From NCBI GenBank assembly GCA_963573305.1, contig OY754329.1, positions 133,907,422-133,971,421 of the forward strand: DNA of 64,000 nucleotides, written 5' to 3'. The notes below the pieces were generated by a model. That model saw only the letters and a list, made by a program, of their open reading frames with translations. It had not been told where the DNA came from and searched no databases. This document shows positions 57,440 to 64,000 of this stretch, in pieces (position 1 is the first letter of the stretch; every line of letters begins with the position of its first letter). The translations under genes were made by a program, and so were the position numbers. This DNA comes from Pyrrhosoma nymphula (taxonomy: Eukaryota; Arthropoda; Insecta; Odonata; Coenagrionidae).

Positions 57440-58533
57440 GGTAATATACAGAGCTTACATACCACAACATGCTTTTTTACGATTTTTAATGCTTTTTTCT
57501 CAAAAAGTTGCGAGAGGTGCGTCGTCTCGCTTCGGCATATTGAATTAATAACCATGAACTACCAAATCAGAAAATTTGAGCTCGATTCGCCACCCAATGG
57601 TCGTGTATTCCCCTTGTTAATCAAAAGTAGGTACACATGGACGGCGTTGGCCGTATCTTGGTGGTTTCGATATCCTGCCAAGGCTAATTTGTACCAAGAG
57701 GGATATTCGCTTATGTAAAGGAAGCTGAATAAATACTGAGAGGCCGCAGGGGGAAGTAATAATTAGATTCGCAATGTTTTCAGTTTCACACTCAACAGCA
57801 TGACGTCGTGTCAACCATTTCTGTATTCATTTTTGCGACTCAGTGAGATGAATGAAGAACATAACTTCATAATACTACTGTCAGAATTTTCCAACCCTGA
57901 ACATGAACACGATATAGAGCATCATTCCCTAGGCACTCCAGGCAAAGGACAAAATTCGAGCTTGGATTGCCTCGAAAGGTTCTTACGTCATAACCATCTA
58001 GCGGAGACGATATGAACTTTTGCCAGGCTCCGATCACTCTGGAGGCCGGACTAACCCAGACTACGCAATCATACGCGATTACTACACGGAGCATGAGAAG
58101 TAATTACAGGGGAACATGATTTGGAGGTTCGTGAATGGAAAGCACCGATGCTGTTATCAATCTAGCTTTGTTCGATACCACGCATTGTAATGCTATACCT
58201 ATATTTTGATTCGATCGATTAAACACGACTGTAGTCATGCGTAATTCATTGAGAAACTGACGATATGTAGATGAAATTGAGATCAGAATTGTCTTCAATA
58301 CTGAGGTTATTCTGCGCGAAGTCAAAAGATAACTGCGTAAAATCAAAATTAGCTGTCTCTTTGGGTCTGAGGTTATGCTGCGCAAAATCAAAAAACTGCG
58401 TAAAATCAAGAAAAGATGTAAAATCGAAGTTTCACCATTGCAATACCCTATGCTTTCCGGCCGGACTTGAGTGTCGCTGCATAAAAACAAGACTTGATGT
58501 AAAATCAAAGTGCACAAAATCAAAGTTTTACTG

Positions 58534-58991
58534 TACCTGTTTGTGTGTAAGTGTGAAGTCAATGCTTGCCCCTCCGGATCTCACAATGCACGTTGCACAA
58601 TTTTATTAAATCACATCGCCTTTTATTTCACACACATTGTGTAAGGTAAACTTCTTCTTTAGTGGTGTGGCCTAGTTGAGACCGCGTTCGGTCATGATAG
58701 TCATGCAGTATCCTATTTATATGAATCTGCTCTCCAGCATTACGACGTGCAGCACTTGGGGTTTTTCAGACAGTCCCGATGCTTGGCATGCATTGGCTTA
58801 TATAGTAGATCGCTGAAGCACTGTCGTCCTTCTAGGAGCTTCGCTATTGACGTACTTCCATTTATCTGGAATGTTCTAAAAACTAGTGTGGTTCTGGTTC
58901 TTACCTATTGTTATAACGTTCAGGTGGTCATTAAATCCCGCCACGTGGTGTTCAATATGGAGGAATGCGCAATATTGAAAAACTTTGAATA
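58534..58991. other. Spacer between the two Tigger elements
   Basis: About 460 bp without a recognised feature; the 154-codon frame starting at 58747 runs into the next Tigger terminus and has no domain signal. Confidence 0.6.
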
Positions 58992-60784
58992 CAGTAAAAC
59001 CCCGCTTTTACGTCCCCGGAATTTACGTTTTCCCGTGATTAACAACATTTTCTCCCGGTCCCAAAAATGTTTGCATCATTATAATGTATTTTCATCCCGC
59101 TATTTACACTTTCAAAACCCGCCATTTACGACATTTGAAGGCAAGAAAGATGGCGGCTGGCACACTTCAACTGGCGACCCTTCGAGCGTGATTAATGTTA
59201 AATATGGATAAAATACATGCGTAAACATGATGAATGAATGCTGATTTATTTGGTTTCCTTTAAAAACACAATTATTCGTTTGATGGTAGCACATTACATC
59301 GATAGCATTGCTGAAAAGTATATATGCCGGAATTGTAATGCTTACGATCGGGATTCTCGAATTGGTACTAAGGAGCCATACCAGGGAATAGAATTATCTT
59401 CCCTGGCCGTACTAGCTGTTTGAACAGTACATTTAAATTGTAGCAGATGCCATAAATATATTTAATTAGATATTATTTGGCCAACTATTGCTGTCATTGT
59501 GGCGAAAAATTAAAAGGTATGTTAACTCTTGTTCTCATACTTCACAGCGATCTTTTTCTTATTTCTCGTAACTCCCGCACTAATACCATTCATCTTGTGT
59601 TTTTAGGTTTTTAGTTACTTCAACTTTAGTTTTATTTAATGTGCAATTACTTATGGCAATCGTGAGGAAACGTATTTTAAAATGGCAAACAAGCGTGCGA
59701 TATAATCGTTATCATTGGAAAAAAAAATCAACATTTTGCAAAGAGAATTGACTCTGATACGGGCACTCGCGTGTCCCTGACCGAAGAACTTGATATACCA
59801 GGTTCAACGTGGAACACAACTGTAAAAACCCGTAAATGTATAGAGAAAAGTGCTAAGGACTGCGGCCCTATTGGTAAAAGGCGTAATTACATTAAATACT
59901 CCAAGTACGATGAACTTGAAGAAATATTGAAGACATTGTTTCAATCTTCCCCTGAAATAAGGCCACATAACCGCTGCTAGAGGTGCTCGGCGCACTAATG
60001 TCTTCAAAGAATTAAATGCCTGTGTATATAATCTTTGATCAAATGGATGTCTACACCGTTTCAAAAGTCGATATAAATATTGTCTATAAAATCATTTTTG
60101 GTGAATCTAAAAGTGTAGGTACACTACATTGATCCTGAAACAGTTTCTCAGTGGAATTGCACAACTTTGCATAATTATGTTGATGGCTATGCCTATGCGC
60201 TTAAAGACATTTTTTATGTGGACGAGACAGGTCTTTTTTTTAAATAATGGCACACAAGACCCTATAGACTTCAAAGGGGACCCTTGTCATGGGACCAAGC
60301 TCAGCAAAGGTCGCCTTACTGTTTTATCAGGAGCTAATCCAGATGGCAGTGAGAGACTGATTAAGCCCTTTGTTTTTTAAAAGTCCAAAAATCCATGTTG
60401 CTTTAAAAATATTAAGAAAGACCTTGGCTACAACCTATGAGCCAACACAAAGGCATGGATGACATAGACAATTGTTGAAGAAAAAATGTATGCTCTTGAT
60501 GCAAAGATAAATATGTAGGTAGACACCACCTCAAATCAAGTTAGGTTTAAAATATGAGAATACGTTTATTTTTTGTTAACTTTTGTTTATTCATTTATTT
60601 ATGTCTATTTGGTGACCCATCAAATATTAAACATCACCTGTTAATTTAAATAAAATTATTTAACATTAGACTATGGTTTTGCTTCTATTTCCTACAAATT
60701 ATGATTTCCCTCGATTTACATTTTCCTGCGATTTACACTTTTTTCCTTCATCCCCGTCAAAAGTGTAAAAGAGAGGTTTTACTG
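58992..60784 (+). mobile_element. Tigger element 2
   Basis: Inverted termini CAGTAAAACCCCGCTTTTAC at 58992 and GTAAAAGAGAGGTTTTACTG ending at 60784, with TA on both sides (58990-58991, 60785-60786). Further TTTACG / GATTTACA strings follow inside both ends. It is 1793 bp, shorter than a full autonomous element, and carries broken transposase on the plus strand. Its termini are related to but distinct from element 1, so they are two families. Confidence 0.85.
59683..60530 (+). pseudogene. Tigger (pogo) transposase, broken
   Basis: The frame begins MANKRA near 59683 and, after frame changes, SLEKKINILQR and LTEELDIPGSTWNTTVKTR, the CENP-B/pogo-type N-terminal helix-turn-helix. The KCIEKSAKDCGPIGKRRNYI and KYDELEEILKTLF segments follow, then a stop (59978). 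Downstream are DPETVSQW-like residues and the DDE core start IFYVDETGLFF (60207-60240), a frameshift, then CHGTKLSKGRLTVLSGANPD and ERLIKPFVF. The KPFV.. segment ends in a stop near 60378; weak remnants run to about 60530. DE of the catalytic triad is visible in VDETGLF; the remaining acidic residues are lost. Inactive. Confidence 0.8.
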
Positions 60785-60996
60785 TATAAATAAATGGGTC
60801 TGAAATTGAAATTTTGGCATTCTAATTATGAAAAATCAATACATCGGAACAATCCGCGTCACCTTCTGTACAACTTGGCTGCTGGGGTTTCAAAAATATA
60901 CATAAATGTTTTCTACGTGCGATCTTGCTTCTATGTGAGTACGTTACAATTTGTCATTTTCCTAATGCTTATCTCTCTTTAACTATCCATCACACG

Positions 60997-61567
60997 TAGA
61001 GATGGGAAAATTTCCGTAATTTTCATCTGAGGTAAATTACCGTGGTAAATTACGGTAATTTTTGAAAATTACCGTAATTTTCCAGTATTTTTCAGTTTTA
61101 AGCATTAAACAGAAAATGTATGGTTAAATAAGAAGGCCAATAGCAAAAAGGAGAGGATACGATGTTTAAAACATACCTAATGAAACATTAACTTATTAGA
61201 AATTCTCAAAATTGTAAAAAGAAATACGGCAGCAACACGCAATCTGGCTTTCTTTTGTCAAAGTATGAGAAATTTTAAAGAAGAGTATTCTACTAATAAT
61301 TACTCAATAATTTTATAATTTAAGTAAAATATGCCAAAAATGAGTTGAACATTCCTCAATTTATAATTAAACACGTCAGAAATGTGGAATTGGCTTAAAA
61401 GAACATGTTGGGAATTTATCTGTATGAAAAATTATCTCAAACATGGGTGAATTATCTAGAAAATTACCGAAAATTATGGTAATTTTCAAGGGGCGTGGTA
61501 AATTACGAAAAATACCACGGTAATTTACGAAAATTACCGTGGTAATTTTCAAAGTGACCCATCTCTA
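60997..61567. mobile_element. hAT MITE, 571 bp, copy 2 (inverted)
   Basis: Termini TAGAGATGGG and CCCATCTCTA with a perfect 8-bp duplication ATCACACG (60989-60996 and 61568-61575). It is the reverse-complement partner of 56869-57439 with the same length. Both duplications are intact, so insertion is recent on the timescale of this locus. Confidence 0.92.
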
Positions 61568-64000
61568 ATCACACGGGTATGTTTCTTACATTTCTTAAAT
61601 GCCCATTTCTTGCACTTTTACTGGGTTACATTGTAACTTTCACCACTTATGGGAGTTTTTCACAAAAAAGATATTGGCTGGAGTGACGGAAAGCCAGATT
61701 TACCTTAATTATCTTCGGTAGGTAGCGTGATTCTAGCCCATAATGGGATACTTTGTGGGCCGTGGTTAAGTACATACGTATCACCTCTGCATTTCTTTTG
61801 AAAGCATCATCTTCATATATTATTTAAACAATTTGAAGCAACGAGTCATTGATGAGAGCAAATAGCACAAATCATATGGAATCATATCATTGACATGAAC
61901 CCTGATTCCCGAATTCCCAGGCGCAACTGTAAAAGAAACGAATCTTTAAACTCGTTCCTTTTAGTGAATGAGAACGAAAGGAATGAGTCCGAGAAAGGAA
62001 TGAAATTGCCCATCACTATTGTCCAGTCATTATAGAGTTCTGATTAATTCTGGCATTCTTAAAAACAGTTTATTGTACAAATGTATCTAGATTTTTTACT
62101 GTGAAGAGGTAAAACTGAGTGTTTCCAATTGGCCTTTTATATTTCACGGTTGTATAAATATTTATATGCCCGAAGCACTATAACCAATTGTGGTGCAACA
62201 AATTGTTTTCCTTCCAAGTAATGTTGTCGGAGGTGTATTCTGAACCTTTTTAAGGCTCATCATTGGTGATAATTGTAATCATATGAGTCCTCTCATTTGC
62301 AAGCATGCTGTAATTACAGTTTAATTAAACAATATTTGATTAATTTTTTATGTGATTTATGCCAATATTTATTCATTTTTTCTTGTCTTTACAGGTATAA
62401 TTAGGTAAATTCGAAGGAGAAATTTCAGCTTTTTGCTTGGAGATTTTAATGTGATGGCAGGTCAGAATCCTGTTAGAATGTTTGATGAATTAGGGAACTC
62501 TTTTACAAAGTGTGAGGTTTAATTCTTTTCCATGAGAAATTGGAAAAGTTGAGACTACTTCAACCTCGGGCATTAGGTTGTGATTGGCTTGTGAGTTGTG
62601 TGTGGATTGGAAGTTCATAATGCAGTGCCTTTTTACATTGTATGAGGTTGACTGCATTTTGAAATGGATGTATAATTGACCAAAGTTGTCAAGCATGGTG
62701 TTACAACAGGCTTTTTCATTTGTCTACCACCCCTGATATGGCCTGCCACAAGGAACATAATAGGAAGTTGATAAATGGGGAATTAGGTTGGGAGAATCAG
62801 TTGAAAACATCTTTATTTCTTCAGTCAAAGTGAAGGATGCAAAGAAAAACATGCCTTGGCTTCCCAAACTCCATGCTCACCCTAGAAATCATTTTACATT
62901 TGTAAAAAAAGGGTTGTCTCTAATGTTTTCCAAATTGACTAGGGAGACTACCACAGCCGTTAATTATTAGCTTCTTCCAATGCTTCCCACTCAATATCCA
63001 ATCTTCCAGCCTATTTTCTCCCCTTGCTCTCACATCACTATTCCTTCATACTGTCTTGTTAATTTCTTAAATTATATAGTGACAGTACTTTTTTATTGAG
63101 AGAAAAAAGAAGTAAATGTTCACATTCCATATTGATACTGGACCGCGTTGTTATCAATGTGTTTCGGTTGCATTATAGTGCATTCTGTTCCTTACATTGA
63201 ATATATTATGCATGGATATATATTCTTCGAGCTCAGCCTGGTTGGTGGTGCCAGTCTGCTGGCAGTGATTTCTATGTTTACTATTTTTTTAAACAAGAGA
63301 ATCAGGTTGGAAAATTTTGAGATTTTTGTAAGAAAATGTTTTTTAGATACGTGCCTTTCAGAATCCAAGACAGGGATTAACTGAAAAAACTAAGCCAAAT
63401 TACCTTCTAGTTCATTGTTTCTGTGTTGTAGCTGTTGAAGAAAGAGTAAGGGGTTCTTTTGCCTAGTGTTGTAGAACATGAGCGTTCTCCACATAGCATG
63501 ATTTTTATTAAGTAGCCTGAGGTTTGTGGTCTTGTCTTTATAAATATCGTTTTTATAAAGAGTTACGTCACTCAGACTAATTACTCGATCCATGAAAATG
63601 AAGAGTTTTACTGGTCATTTCATTGATGAGTCAAATGATCGAGTTCTCTTGGATTTTATCGAAAAAAAATTATATAGTGACTATTGCACACTCTTATTTT
63701 ATAAGAGTGTTATGATTGACATGATGAAAGGACTAGAAGTAGTTAGTGTTGGATGAGCTCATTTGCTGTTTTCAAGCATTGGATTGCTCATCAAAAGTTA
63801 ACTAAAATAAGAGTGAGCATAAGGAAAGATATGGTGTCTTCTTTCAAAAGTGAATCATGGTGCAGTAGCATTAATATGGTCAAATATACTTCTATATTTG
63901 CCAGGTTAGTGACAATTTGAAATTGTGTTGAATTCAGCCAAACTAGTGTGTGTGTGCGTGAGTGTGTTTGAACTGTGAAGTGCTTTGTTATAAATTTTTT
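61568..64000. other. AT-rich sequence, no gene recognised
   Basis: ORFs here are short and without domain signal. At 61930-62025 a string ends GAATGAAATTGCCCATCACTAT, which resembles a hAT right terminus (on the other strand, ATAGTGATGGGCAATTTCAT); no left partner is visible, so it is at best a truncated element. A TG-rich tract ends the window near 63940-63970. Confidence 0.5.

Larger units (their letters stand above)
56266..58533 (-). mobile_element. Tigger element 1 (interrupted, internally deleted)
   Basis: Inverted termini CAGTAAAACTTTGATTTTAC at 56266 and AAAATCAAAGTTTTACTG ending at 58533 are flanked by TA on both sides, the pogo/Tigger signature. The transposase is antisense to the host gene. 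Its C-terminal end is open at 56729-56463: a SDVMDDSDAVPVHPSRSDIK segment, then LRHLHNFCYAH, then ALEAVVNKIFEKGLQQSKIK and NFF, the usual Tigger C-terminus. The DDE core is missing. A possible N-terminal start (MPKRDD...) lies near 57545. The right end contains repeated GCGTAAAATCAAA strings (58320-58510). A hAT MITE is inserted at 56869-57439. Confidence 0.82.

Noticed and set aside
61930..62025. Complete hAT element
   Set aside because: Only one terminus-like string (TTGCCCATCACTAT) is visible; no left end or 8-bp duplication found.

Overview
The window is arthropod, almost certainly insect, nuclear DNA. It is AT-rich and intron-dominated, with canonical GT..AG splice sites and dense with decayed transposons. 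The only host gene I can support is the 3' two thirds of a plus-strand gene encoding a two-RRM RNA-binding protein of the RBMS / alan shepard (shep) family. Ten coding exons lie between 17715 and 53444. Spliced, they give a continuous 483-codon frame with matching phases at every junction, ending in TAA. The start codon and most of the low-complexity N-terminus lie upstream, outside the window or in exons I could not recognise.

Layout. 1-16700: no recognisable coding exon. This part is clearly richer in CpG than the gene body. It holds a dispersed repeat in two copies (1-368, 14841-15204), a dead mariner transposase (2900-3330), GC-rich islands (4290-5060, 13140-13620, 16050-16680), a 5S-rRNA-like sequence (12733-12849) and a pair of perfect CRE octamers (16545, 16635) beside the point where CpG drops. 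17715-21943: exons for the Q/P/S-rich linker and RRM1. 21944-38544: a 16.6 kb intron carrying tRNA-derived SINEs, a cluster of inverted-repeat elements (30653-32200) and a three-level nest (33339-37508) built around a CCTATAGG palindrome array. 38545-40126: two exons for RRM2. 40127-51265: an 11.1 kb intron with Tigger-like termini, an RTE-like LINE tail, a Harbinger-like MITE and a jockey/CR1-group LINE, the last two lying inside one long inverted-repeat element. 51266-53444: C-terminal exons (poly-Ala, His-Pro repeat, Tyr/Pro-rich tail). 53445 to about 54300: 3' UTR. 54819-61567: a downstream pile-up of two piggyBac-type remnants, two Tigger elements and two 571-bp hAT MITEs with perfect 8-bp target duplications. 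61568-64000: AT-rich, with only a possible hAT end.

The encoded protein would bind single-stranded AU-rich RNA or ssDNA through tandem RRMs. In flies shep acts in neurons. Every exon between RRM2 and the last exon is a multiple of three in phase 0, so it could be skipped without breaking the frame. The CpG contrast implies an active DNA methylation system, which argues against Diptera and for a hemimetabolous or other methylating insect; I cannot name the species. I found no novel protein-coding system. The most unusual content is a set of inverted-repeat elements whose interiors are arrays of short palindromes, and the sharp CpG transition with CRE sites upstream of the first recognised exon.
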